A DNA stretch of 64,000 bases, from assembly GCA_026929865.2 (NCBI GenBank), contig CM049416.1, positions 19,157,001-19,221,000 of the forward strand, in the 5' to 3' direction. Shown here piece by piece: positions 36,871 to 47,123 of the stretch (the first letter of the stretch is position 1; each line of letters opens with the position of its first letter). This DNA comes from Hyperoplus lanceolatus (taxonomy: Eukaryota > Chordata > Actinopteri > Uranoscopiformes > Ammodytidae). Under the pieces are notes generated by a model. It saw only the letters and a program-made list of their open reading frames with translations. It made no database searches and was not told the DNA's origin. A program made the translations under genes and the position numbers.

Positions 36871-36999
36871 GTGGCCACAACATACGTATCTCGTTCCCAC
36901 GAATTATTAAACTGTGGCCACAAATTAATTATCTCGTTCCCACAATTTATTAAATTGTGGCCACAGATTATGAAGTCATGCAAACAGATCACTAAGTCG
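36871..36999 (+). repeat. 43-bp tandem repeat, two full units and a partial third
   Basis: Units start with gtggccaca at 36871, 36914 and 36957 and contain 'tctcgttcccac' and 'ttattaaa'. The third unit diverges after its first 14 bases. The GTGGCCAC core is itself palindromic. Confidence 0.8.
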
Positions 37000-37357
37000 G
37001 GCAAACAGATTTTTTTTTCTCTCCCAGATGTCACCAGAGGGGCTCCGTACATTACAACAATTTCAGAGAAGAACAATATTTTATGCTCTTGATTAATAGT
37101 CAGTGAACTAAAGTTTCTAGGAGGGAATTAATATATCTGTGCAATTAGAGCGATGTTACTGCTGCAAATGACAAGATAGCATTCACTATTGAATAGACAC
37201 GCAACAACCTTATAATTTTCATTTAGTTTAAAATTATTGTCTCAGTACATTTAAAAAAACAAATTAATATTGTAATGCTGGAAAAGTCAATGGAGTTATA
37301 GTCACGTAGCAATATAAATGTAAATATAAGTGATTGAAAAGAAGAAAAAAAACATAC

Positions 37358-37552
37358 CAAAAGATTAGTTGAATCGAACAGCTTGTTCAGGCAACTATTC
37401 TTCTTTTGCGTGGTAGCCCAATTTGTTCTTAATTTTTCTTTTTGTTTCTGAAGCTTATTTTTGTATGGCTGTTTGGCCCCACAAAAACGGCATGTTTTAG
37501 TAGCTACCCCAATTTTTCTCGAACAAGTAATACAATCCTTTTGGGTAGGCAT
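37358..37552 (-). CDS. Candidate first exon of a zinc-ribbon protein carried by the KDZ element
   Basis: On -, an ATG at 37552 opens 65 codons that end exactly at a gtatgt donor (exon end 37358, phase 0). The sequence has paired cysteines C-I-T-C and C-R-F-C spaced by ten residues (C7, C10, C21, C24), followed by a K/Q-rich basic stretch (KNKLQKQKEKLR). This is a plausible zinc ribbon. A later exon at about 36,390-36,500 (FQWDYV repeat, then HFFNRSFAAH and a stop) is possible but unproven. I do not recognise the family with confidence. It lies on the opposite strand, near the right end of the element. Confidence 0.42.
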
Positions 37553-38397
37553 CTGGAGAATGGATGAAACATATATGATGATTAGAACACTTTATGCTTA
37601 TTATCAGAGGTTACACAATTATATCATCCATAGTGATTGGACAGGAGTTTATGTCTTTTACCTACGAAAATCTGGTTTACAACGTGAGCAAATGTGTTGG
37701 CTTTCAAATAAAATTGTTACAGCTAAAGAACCGGTTCCCCAAATTCGTTTTATCCTATGGTTTTATCATGTCAATACATAAAAACTCTGTATTCAAGGTA
37801 GCCTAGTCTAGCCCACTAGGGAAAAGGTCTCTAAAATTAGTCTGAAAATCGGATGTTTGTATAATTAACAAATACCTGAGAATGACATTGTGATTTGGAA
37901 TTCTAACAAATGCATCCGAACGAAAAGCAGCCCGGAAAGTCGCATGAAGGCTGCAGGTCTTGCATGTAGCACGAACTTCTAAATCCAACAGATCGAATCG
38001 AGCTATATTGCTATAAGAAAGGTTTAATCAGCTGTTACCTAACACAATGCCTTAATGTGTATTAAATATAATGATGTATATAGAAAATTTAAATACATTA
38101 AATAAAAATATCGGTGATTTAAATAAAAATATCGGTGATTTATCAAAGCACTCATGTCTGCACTAGCTAACTTTTTCAAAGATAACTTTTGGCTAACCAG
38201 GTTCTGAAAACGTTATATTCTGAGGTGACCATAATACCAAAAGTGATCCATGTCACCAAACTAGACATAGAGAGAACACAACAATGAACTGATTACATAT
38301 TATACCGCTCTCAAATTGTTTTACCGCTATTGGATCAGCCATTTACCTTCGTATTAGCTCCTCGGTGTCATCAAGTGCGACGAAAAATATGTGACAT
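37553..38397. other. KDZ element interior
   Basis: Apart from a short direct repeat around 38,100-38,140 ('aaataaaaatatcggtgatt' twice), nothing is recognised here. It is the 5' flank of the minus-strand zinc-ribbon exon. Confidence 0.4.
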
Positions 38398-38797
38398 GGT
38401 GCGTTCATGTGGTTTCAGACACATCCAAAAACCGAGTTTCCGAGTCGAAAAATGCAAGTGAAAGAAGAGTTTATTCCGATGTGTCGGAATAAACAACTTG
38501 GAAACTCGGGAAAGATTTTTGTGACTCATCAACCTGACGGTTAAAAGTAGAGATGTCTATTTCTAGTAGGCCAATGTTAACGAAAATACTGGAGAAAGTT
38601 ATCAATATAGAGTATAACTCTGTGCGCAGTAACAGTCCACAAGTCTTCTTCTTAGCATCCATATTGTTGTTTGTTGTTGTTACAGTATTCTGACTTCCAC
38701 ATGACATATGAGAGCCGAGAGCAAGTGAGCACGCGCTCAAGTCGGAAGGACGACTTTACAACTCGGACCATCCGAGGAGCACATGAATGCGCCATGA
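38398..38797. mobile_element. MITE with TGGTGCGTTCATGTG inverted ends
   Basis: Left TGGTGCGTTCATGTG pairs with right CACATGAATGCGCCA. The interior carries inverted matches such as 'cgagttt' and 'aactcgg'. At about 400 bp and non-coding it is probably a hAT-type MITE nested in the KDZ element. The target duplication was not resolved. Confidence 0.55.
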
Positions 38798-38845
38798 GGC
38801 CTATTACCTCCCGCAACCTGTAGAGGCGCTCGTTAGCTCGTTTTG

Positions 38846-38900
38846 AATACGTAACAATGAGTCGTAATCTGTGGCGGAACAAACGACCTATATGGTCGTA
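38846..38900 (-). repeat. KDZ element right subterminal inverted repeat
   Basis: Reverse complement begins TACGACCATATAGGTCGT, keeping the palindromic ACGACC....GGTCGT core, then 'ttgttccgccacagattacg'. It lies about 430 bp inside the right end. Confidence 0.7.
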
Positions 38901-39274
38901 TGAATTGGAGGACTTGTTGAGCCAGTGGCACAGACGTTAAACAACTCCTGTTAATAAATAAATAAATAATGAGATACATACAATACAATAGGTTTATTAA
39001 TCTGAATGTAGAGCATGTTCACGATGTGTAAGAGGGCTGAGAACTACGCTACTGTCATATCAGATACATGATCAGCTTCATTCAATGATTCGTTTGACAA
39101 CTGTTATACAAGTATCGAGAATGGCTTTCTGTCCTCACTGTTTTGAGCCAGGAAAGGGAGAGAGAGACGAAGACTCAGACAAGCAGCTTTTGGAAGTCAA
39201 GATAGTGATATATTTGTTACAACAGTGAAGAGAAACTGCAACCTCACACATGCTCACGGCCCGCCTTCCTCTCC

Positions 39275-39332
39275 AGTAAAAAAAAAAAAAAAACGAAGAA
39301 TAAATTTCGTATTTCCGGTGGAGCTCCGTTTC
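39275..39332 (-). repeat. KDZ element right terminal inverted repeat
   Basis: Reads on + as 'ccagt', an A-run, 'cgaagaataaatttcgta' and 'ttccggtggagctccgtttc'. It is the inverted partner of 21209-21263. The A-run is longer than the partner's T-run, as expected from slippage. Confidence 0.75.
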
Positions 39333-39849
39333 CCCATGTGTCTGCCACAGACATATAAGATATAAATAGGCCCAGGTCTGAGCAAGACTGCTCCAAGTCG
39401 AACGAGGCTAATGACAAGTCACCGGGAAACCCCGTAGTAACTGGCGCTAGCATGAAAGGGTAGGCTAACTGTACCCCATGCTGTACCCCCCGTCTCGCTA
39501 TTTCAAGCATCAATTAACACACATAAAAGTCAGTTTTAACAATAATTTAACAAACTATAAGATACCTGCACAACGGGAATTTAACCCGGCAACTCACAAA
39601 GCAGTGTGCAATATGACATAATTGTTTAAGAGCGACAAACAAAAAGCCTATTAAAAAAAGGGATAGAGATGTAAACATTACTTACCAGCTCCGAGCGTCA
39701 GGTCAGGTCACTGTATCGGATTTTTGTCCCCTTACGAGAAGTTGTAATGTTTGATTAGCCTACTGTTTTGTGTTAAATGTTCAATAAAAAAAAAATAATA
39801 ATAATAATAATAAAAAAAAGAGGTCAGTGCTCACTGAAGCTGGGCAGTG

Positions 39850-39897
39850 GGCACCATGGACATATAAAGAAAGGTGGGCACACCTTTATAGGTCCAT
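39850..39897. repeat. Long hairpin
   Basis: The arm 'ccatggac-tataaag-aggtg' pairs with 'cacctttataggtccatg' around a four-base loop; the left arm has three extra bases. It sits just outside the right end of the KDZ element, before the next fold-back. Confidence 0.65.
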
Positions 39898-39907
39898 GCA
39901 TAGACAT

Positions 39908-41554
39908 TATAAAGGATAGACGCCGCATTGGGCGTTGAGCGCGAGAAATGCCATCTTGGACCGGTCACACGTTCCACTCAGTGTAGTCTGTTTGGCAGGT
40001 GGAATGAACTGTCAGCGCATGTAATTAATCATATCTCATTAAATACCAAACTGATTTTCACGCGGTTTTCTTTGCTGCAAAGATCATACATGTAGCTAAG
40101 ATATAGGGCACAAGTTTCGACGTGTTTTAATATTCATAGAAGATTCTGATATGATATAATAACCAGACGTCCGAGTCACACACTTCGTCCGGGAGGAGAT
40201 TGAAACGAAGGATGTGTTTCTGCTTGGGGAACATATTGAGGAGACAGTTTGGCATCGACAACCACCATTCCGACTTGTTGTCATTGGTTGTGTCTGTCTC
40301 ACAAATTAAGGCTGCACCGCATTGCCAAACTCGCCTCGCTTGAATTTCTCTTCGGAGTAAAATGCGATTGTATGGTTAACTTTATTTTATGCATTTGAGT
40401 ATTATTGTTTGCTGTTGTTGTTTGATTTTCCCTTAGTTTAATACTTTTGATTGCTGTGGTTTTGTATTGAATGTGTTTTTAAATGTACCGCGCTGCAAGG
40501 CACGCATTGATTTCCTGTCTGTGTCTGAGGAACCAACTCGAGACTAGACTGAACTTGGTATTCCCCCCTAGTATAGAACATTGGACAACCAAGAAGACTT
40601 TGCTTTTAAAAAATCCCGTCCTCTTTTAAGAGGCAATTGCCTAACAAGCTTGTGTTTTAAATTAGAGAAATAAAACATATTTTTACATGAACACTCATGT
40701 TGTCCTTCTCTTTTAATGAGATATTATTTATAGGCTATTTAATGCCTTCATGGGAAACATCCACCCTTCATATGTACCATGCTCGACTACTCCTCCTAAA
40801 TTGCCCCGAGCTAACTCCAGTTTAGGAATAACTGCCTTTTCATGTAGTGCCCCTAATTCATGGAATGCTCTGCAGAGCAAATTAAAAATGACTGCTCTTC
40901 CTACTCTTGGTTTATTTCAATCTATGATTTCTGAATTTTACACATCTGACTGTAACTGTTTTAGCTGAATTCATTGTTCATTTAGTATTTTATTTTTGCT
41001 CTTGTTTTGTATTTTGTATAGGCCTACTTTATTTAAATTAATATATTTTATCCTATTTTATTTCTGTTCTCTGTTTATGTTATCCCTGTGATTGTCTTTA
41101 TTGTGTATGCTCGTCACTGTAAATGAATAAATATATTTATATATAGCCCAATCATATAGGCCTATTGTTAACTTATTAAAATAGCTGACTTTACTGCCCC
41201 TATCTGTTTCTGCTTCCCTTTTCGGGGGATGTTCCTCGTTTTGATCTCGGACGTCTGGTTACTTAGGCTATATCATATCAGAATATTCTATGACTGTTAA
41301 GTCCACTATGAATATTAAAACACGTCGAAACATGTGCCCTGTATCATAGCTACATGTATGATCTTTGCAGCAAAGAAAACCGCGTGAAAGTTTGGTATTT
41401 AATGAGATTTGATTAATTACATGCGCTGACAGTTCATTGCACCTGTCAAACAGACTGCACTGAGTGGAACGTGTGACCGGTCCAAGATGGCGCCCGCATT
41501 TCTCGTCAGCGCCAATAGGCAGTAGCGGCCAACGCGGCGTCTATCCATATATAA
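39908..41554. mobile_element. Fold-back element with about 270-310-bp inverted arms
   Basis: Left arm 39908-40176 and right arm 41246-41554 are inverted copies sharing 'ggatagacgccgc', 'ggaccggtcacacgttccac', 'ctgtcagcgcatgtaatta', 'cgcggttttctttgctgcaa' and 'accagacgtccgag'. The 1.07-kb centre contains the 3' end of a LINE (40750-41115). Superfamily unknown. The right arm abuts the element starting at 41556. Confidence 0.75.
40750..41115 (+). pseudogene. 3' remnant of a non-LTR retrotransposon
   Basis: The frame at 40750-40968 reads FSCSAPNSWNALQSKLK and similar, which matches the C-terminal end of L2/CR1-type reverse transcriptase proteins (compare FSVYAPNVWNGLPENLR in the LINE at 43144-44824). 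It is followed by an AT-rich 3' tail with AATAAATATA. It is a 5'-truncated fragment inside the fold-back. Confidence 0.65.
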
Positions 41555-41555
41555 T

Positions 41556-41835
41556 CCCTGCGTTCCAATACCCGTTCAACAGGCCCTCGTTCACTTGCCC
41601 TAAGCACTTGCCCTCGGGGGAATCCCCGCCGCCATCTTAAGTGTCGTTCCAATTGTCTGGAAACTGAAGTGAACTTCGTGAGATAGACCCTCGGAGGGCT
41701 GAGTGATCAAGTGAACATCCATGGTCACTTCGAGGTGGATATCACCCACAGTGCATTGCAGTTTGTCTTCTTCTTCTTCTCCTTTTATTTTCCGGTAGAC
41801 TGTATGCTTTTAGGGACATCGCGGCCACCCGCAGG

Positions 41836-41890
<55 letters not shown>

Positions 41891-42409
41891 TTCCAAAACG
41901 CCTTAATTAGGCTATCCTATTTCCAAAGGAACAAACCAGTGAATGTTGCCTATTGCAGTTTATACATATTGCTGCTATAACACCGATGGCTGCCAATTAT
42001 AGGACTATTTAAAACAAATGTTTTTGGTTGAAACTAACATAAATAAGAAAATATGTTGGAGCAAACAATTTACATGTGTAAGTAACATTATCTTGATAAT
42101 CTGAGTTACCGTGTCGAAATTCAATGTTTGTTATGCTATGGAAATGGCTTTCTGCAATATAGACTACCTTTGCAGAATGTTATAATTCTGTATTATTTGC
42201 ATTCAGAACTACAACTACCTATGTAACTGACGGTCCATTGCGACTACAAGGGCAAGTGAGCAAGTGGGTTCCATTAAATCCCCCGCTCCTCCCCCGCCCA
42301 GTCTCCCTCCGCACTCCAAGTTCCCTCCGTGCAACGTATGCTGTTACGTCATACCAAGGGCTGAGGGTAAATGAACGAGGGGAAGTGCAACTACTAATGG
42401 AACGCAGGG
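41556..42409. mobile_element. DNA transposon with CCCTGCGTTCCA ends (hAT-like, non-autonomous)
   Basis: Left CCCTGCGTTCCAATACCCGTTC pairs with the right end TGGAACGCAGGG. Subterminal words 'ccctcgttcactt' and their inverted partners near the right end extend the similarity. 854 bp with no transposase; it includes an (AT)n tract at 41840-41885. The first 14 bases are also found at 47871, the end of a different MITE. Confidence 0.65.
41840..41885 (+). repeat. (AT)n microsatellite
   Basis: About 23 AT units inside the hAT-like element. Confidence 0.9.
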
Positions 42410-43143
42410 AGTGTCTATGGGTCCATGGGGCACACAGGTGCAACGTAAAATTACTCCCCATGGAAACAAAAAGGTGGTATGGAAAATAATAATGTGGAAC
42501 CTATTTACAATAGTAAACACTTTTGGGTGAGGGGAGTTCACAATAGAAAAGGGTGTAGCCTAATGAATGACCAAAAATAGAATAAAATGTAGCTTGGCTA
42601 CACGTAGATAAATAATGTGCATATAATGTTGTGCAAACTGGTGCAAACTCTATAGTTCTATACTTATCAAAATGATTTAAAAAGAAAAATTAAGCTCATA
42701 CACACCCCACTCTACATTCGATTAACACAGAATATCCTAATATAGTGTGTAGTGTAACAGGCCTAGGCATGTGTTATAAAGATAATCATATGTTAAGTAG
42801 GCCTATGAGTGAATGGAAAACCCCAATAAATATAACCTAATTCTATGTATTCATAAATATCCTAAATAATAATAAATACAAAGCAATCACCATGGACGAC
42901 ACTGTGGTCACACCCTTTGTATACATGCTGGGACTATGCAAATAAATGCGTACACATGATATTGCATTGGCTTAGTTATTTCAGTAGCATAGATATTTAG
43001 ACTTAAATTGCACTGACTGTAGGCCAATTATTCAAATTGGATTTAGACTTTCAGGGAAATTAAATCCAGGCCTACAGAAAATATAAGTCAAGCAAAGAAA
43101 AGCCTAGGTATTAAATATTATGAACAACTGAAAATAGAAATTA
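42410..43143. other. Intergenic, no feature recognised
   Basis: AT-rich sequence between the hAT-like element and the LINE. No open frame of note and no repeat recognised by eye. Part of it could be LINE sequence too decayed to see. Confidence 0.4.
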
Positions 43144-44824
43144 AGTATCCAGAGTTACAGATCTGGTTTCTGTACACAATGTATGTAAAATAAGACAAGC
43201 TGTCACTGCATCAATACCAGGTTCAAGATATGTTTTATCTCTGTACCCATTTAAAACGAATTCAGATGCCATGACAGAGTTTTTTCTGAAAAACAAGAAA
43301 AACCTGGATGACATTATACAACACCTGAACTCCTCCTCCTGTTGCCTTGACATTCTGCCCACAGGCTTCTTTAAAACTGTTTTTAGCTGTATGGCCTCAG
43401 ATGTCCTAGAAATTGTCAATATGTCCCTTCGCACTGGTGTATTCCCACAGGCCCTGAAAACAGCTGTCATCAAGCCACTCCTAAAAAAGAAAAATCTAGA
43501 TACATCACTCATGAACAATTATAGGCCGATATCCAACCTACCATTTTTAAGCAAGATCATTGAAAAAGCTGTTCATCATCAGCTAAATAACTACTTAGCA
43601 ATGAATAACTGCTTTGATGTCTTTCAGTCAGGTTTTCGACAACACCACAGCACTGAGACTGCTCTGGTTAAGGTCCTCAATGACATTCACTTAAACACAG
43701 ACAGTGGCAAAAGCTCTGTATTAGTTTTATTGGATCTCAGTGCTGCGTTCGACACAGTTGACCACAGCATATTGCTAGATCAACTTGCAAACTGGGTTGA
43801 ACTCTCTGGAACTGTGCTAAACTGGTTTGAATCATACTTAAAGGAAAGAGACTACTATATGTCAATAGGCAATTTCACATCAGAGCGAACAAATATTACA
43901 TGCGGGGTCCCCCAGGGTTCCATTCTTGGGCCTCTTCTGTTTAACATATACATGCTACCGCTAGCTCAGATTATGAACAAAAACAAATTATGCTACCGTA
44001 ATTATGCAGACGACACACAAATTTACATAACCATATCACCAGGAGACTATAGTCCGATTCAAGCACTAAGTAAATGCATTGAACAAATCAATGAGTGGAT
44101 GTGCCAAAACTTTCTTCAATTAAACAGCGACAAAACTGAAGTAATTGTATTTGGTGCCAGGGATGAACAATCAAAAGTCAGCGCACATCTTAAATCTGTT
44201 ATGTTAGAAAGCACACACCAAGCTACAAATCTTGGAGTAGTGATAGATTCCGACTTGAATTTCAAAAAACACATTAAATCAATTACTAAGTCAGCCTACT
44301 ACCACCTTAAAAATATATCGAGAATTAAAGGGCTAATATCTCAGCAGGACTTAGAAAAATTTGTCCATGCATTTATTTTTAGTAGACTTGACTACTGTAA
44401 TAGTGTCTTTGCAGGCCTTCCTAAAAAATCAATCAGACAGCTTCAGCTAATTCAGAACGCTGCTGCTCGAGTCCTCACTAGGACCAAAAAAGTAGATCAC
44501 ATTACCCCAGTTCTTAGGTCTTTGCACTGGCTTCCTGTCACTCAAAGAATTGATTTTAAAATATTGATGATGGTCTACAAAGCCTTAAATGGTTTAGGGC
44601 CAAAATATATTACTGATCTGCTGATACGTTATAAGCCGCCCAGAGCCCTTAGGTCGTCTGGGACAGGTCTTTTAAAAGTCCCCAGAGCTAGGACTAAACA
44701 GGGAGTGGCGGCATTCAGCGTTTATGCGCCCAATGTCTGGAACGGACTGCCAGAGAATCTGAGGTCCGCTGAGACTCTCAGCTCTTTTAAATCGGGTCTC
44801 AAAACGTTCTTGTTTCCCTTTTAA
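43144..44824 (+). CDS. L2/CR1-type LINE reverse transcriptase, 5'-truncated but open
   Basis: The open frame begins after the TAA just before 43144 (first ATG at 43271, which gives 517 codons) and ends with TAA at 44822-44824. Motifs in order: KIRQAVTAS, CCLDILPTGFFKTVF, KPLLKKKNLD, NYRPISNLPFLSKIIEKAV, FRQHHSTETALVKVLND, LVLLDLSAAFDTVDHSILLD, GVPQGSILGPLLFN, NYADDTQIYI (catalytic YADD), LQLIQNAAARVLTRTKK, LHWLPVTQRIDFKILMMVYK and FSVYAPNVWNGLPENLR. The endonuclease domain that should precede is missing, as usual for 5'-truncated insertions, so the copy cannot move by itself. The absence of stops over 1.68 kb implies a fairly young insertion. Confidence 0.9.
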
Positions 44825-45021
44825 CCTGTATTTTTTTTTTTTTTTTTTTTGTAAAATGTTTTAATTCTTTTATTTAAATGTTGTATTTTTATCCATGTTT
44901 TAAATTTGTTCCTTTTTTTTTGTATTTGTATTCTTTATTTGATTTTAACCCTGTGAAGCACCTTGAGTGGCCCTGTGCCTGAAATGTGCTCTATAAATAA
45001 AATTGCCTTGCCTTGCCTTGC
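44825..45021 (+). repeat. LINE 3' UTR and terminal CCTTG repeat
   Basis: A T-rich stretch, then 'aagcaccttgagtgg', 'ctctataaataaaattg' and about four CCTTG units at 44,998-45,021. Short tandem repeats in place of poly(A) are typical 3' ends of L2-clade LINEs. Confidence 0.75.
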
Positions 45022-45557
45022 CTATGACAATTTTCTAAATATGTCCCTGAACACACCAGCGTGACATCCCTGACATCAAACATAAATATTAAAGTGTTTA
45101 GTTTTAATGTAATACTTACTGCCATTGACATAGGAAGAAATCATTTGATAAACAATTGATTCCCCAACTTTTATTTTTGCACTTTTATTTTATTATTTAT
45201 TAATTTATCGGCCACAACAGTAGTATTTTACTATTTAAGATATTATTATGGTTTAAATAAACTCGTTGTTGCCATTTAAACACAGTATTTAAATTTAAAT
45301 ATCCCGGTACACTTCCGTATTTATTCCTTTCCGGAGTCTCGCTTCCTGCGGAGACGTAACTCGATCAGAAACGTATAACAGACTTTCGACATTTCATGGT
45401 TCCGCCGTGGAAATGGCCTCGTCTAGTCACCCAGCTATAAATGCCAAATGAGCTGCGGTACTTTGGAGTCAGCGGAGAGAAGATAGCGTTATTTGAGCTA
45501 CCGCCACCCGGGAGAAGTTTGTTACCTTCATTTGAGGAGTGACTAGGCAGAAACACA
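45022..45557 (+). promoter_or_regulatory. chpt1: chpt1 upstream region and 5' UTR
   Basis: The gap between the LINE tail and the chpt1 ATG. From about 45,300 it becomes GC-richer with ETS-like words ('cttccg', 'tttccgg', 'cttcctgcgg') and no TATA box, in keeping with a housekeeping promoter. The start site is not visible. The LINE ends about 540 bp before the ATG. Confidence 0.45.
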
Positions 45558-47077
45558 ATGCCACATTTCTTGTGGTCGGAGCCGCTGTCACCCGCGCAAC
45601 TCAAGCGTCTGGAGGAGCATAAATACAGCGCCTCCGGTAGGTCGCTGTTTGAGCCTCCGTGCCAGATCTACTGGAACTGGCTCGTCCAGCAAATCCCGAC
45701 ATGGGTCGCCCCAAACCTTCTGACCATTGTGGGACTTATGGTCAATATCCTCACCACGGTGGTGCTTGTGTATTATTGTCCCTCGGCAACAGAGGAGGTG
45801 AGTTTAAATCGACCTTGGACAAAGTTTCCACACGGAGACTAGCCCCGATTCCGTACCTTTTCTCTGGTACACGAATCCCCCATTCACAAATTGCGCAACT
45901 TAAAGTTACGTGGCCACCAGTTCTAACTTTATTCTCAAAAGCCTTAATTTAACACATGTACCGAATCGGCAGAGTATGTCTGTTAATTCGGCATACGTTT
46001 GCATCCCACCGCTACTCACATTTCGTCCACATTTCTGCTTCATTAGGGGGGTCACTGTTTTCTTTTAGGAGGTTTTGGGCAATACCGCAGTGATCAGTTA
46101 GAAAAGTTAACGTTTTCATTATAGTATGTGCTTGTAAATGAACCCCGAACTAGAGACTGCATCCAGATGATTCAGGAAACATCTTAAATTCCAGGGTGTT
46201 ATGTTTGCATGACCACAAACAACGCTAGAAGGCTTTAAATTGACAGATTTCAGGTCGGGTTTTAGGTGTGACATGACGCCCCCTCCTCCTTCTCTTGTCC
46301 GTCATGTGGTCTCATTCTTGGAAAGTTTACAGCGTTTTGACGTGTTGTTTTTGTTATGGGCCTAGGGGCTAACGTCATGCAGTGCTGTTGACAGTGAAAA
46401 CAGCTATTTAAAGGGAATTGTTGTTGCTTTTATTCAGTCACCATTACATAGGACAGCAACTCCTATAGGCCTACTATACCTTTAGTGCTTTAACACTAAC
46501 AACAATAAGCAGTTTATATGATGACATTGATGTGGGATGGGTCCATATTCACCTCTAATGCAGCCTTACAGTTACATATTCCTAAAACCTCTACCCCAAT
46601 TACTCAAATAGGCTGTCGCAACGAACAGTTGACCTATGATACACTAAGCTGGTGTCACTTATTTCACTGTGTAGTCCCTGTGACACAAGAAGGAAATGCA
46701 CAGGTGTGTGTGTGTGTGTGTGTGTGTGTTTTATCATATCTAGACCTTTGTCCAATCCAACTATGAGAGCCTTGCAACTTAGTACACAGTCCACATGCAG
46801 CGTGCTGTTACGGTCCAATTACTCAAGCGCAAAGCCCGTTTCACTTTCCGCCTCATTCATTATTAAGTATTGCATAACGAAAAACTTATTCACTCGTTTG
46901 TGTGTGCACCAAATGGACACATATTGACTGAGGAATGACTTCTCCCTCAAGTGTGATAATCCAAAGCAAGCGGACTATGCCCCCCCACCCCCCCACCAGA
47001 GGTATTTAGGACATCGACTTTGGAGAAAAACAACAGGGAATATTTCTTTATCTTTCTGAAAACACTGACTGTCTTTC

Positions 47078-47123
<46 letters not shown>

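Larger units (their letters stand above)
21209..39332 (+). mobile_element. About 18-kb KDZ-superfamily (Zisupton-like) DNA transposon
   Basis: Both ends carry a matching inverted repeat of about 55 bp: left 21209-21263 starts GAAACGGAGCTCCACCGGAA; right 39275-39332 is its reverse complement with two base changes and a longer A-run. A second inverted pair lies inside (21752-21804 and 38846-38900) at similar distances from each end, so I read the span as one element. Flanks CCCATTGA (21201-21208) and CCCATGTG (39333-39340) agree at 5 of 8 bases, a possible decayed target duplication. Between them lies a complete KDZ transposase gene on +. Zisupton elements of fish are, as I recall, similarly large with 8-bp duplications. 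The element also contains nested MITEs, a dead LINE, a minisatellite and a minus-strand zinc-ribbon exon. End positions may be off by several bases. Confidence 0.75.

Noticed and set aside
42219-42541. Overlapping 60-80-codon frames near the right end of the hAT-like element
   Set aside because: They span the terminal inverted repeat and show no protein similarity.
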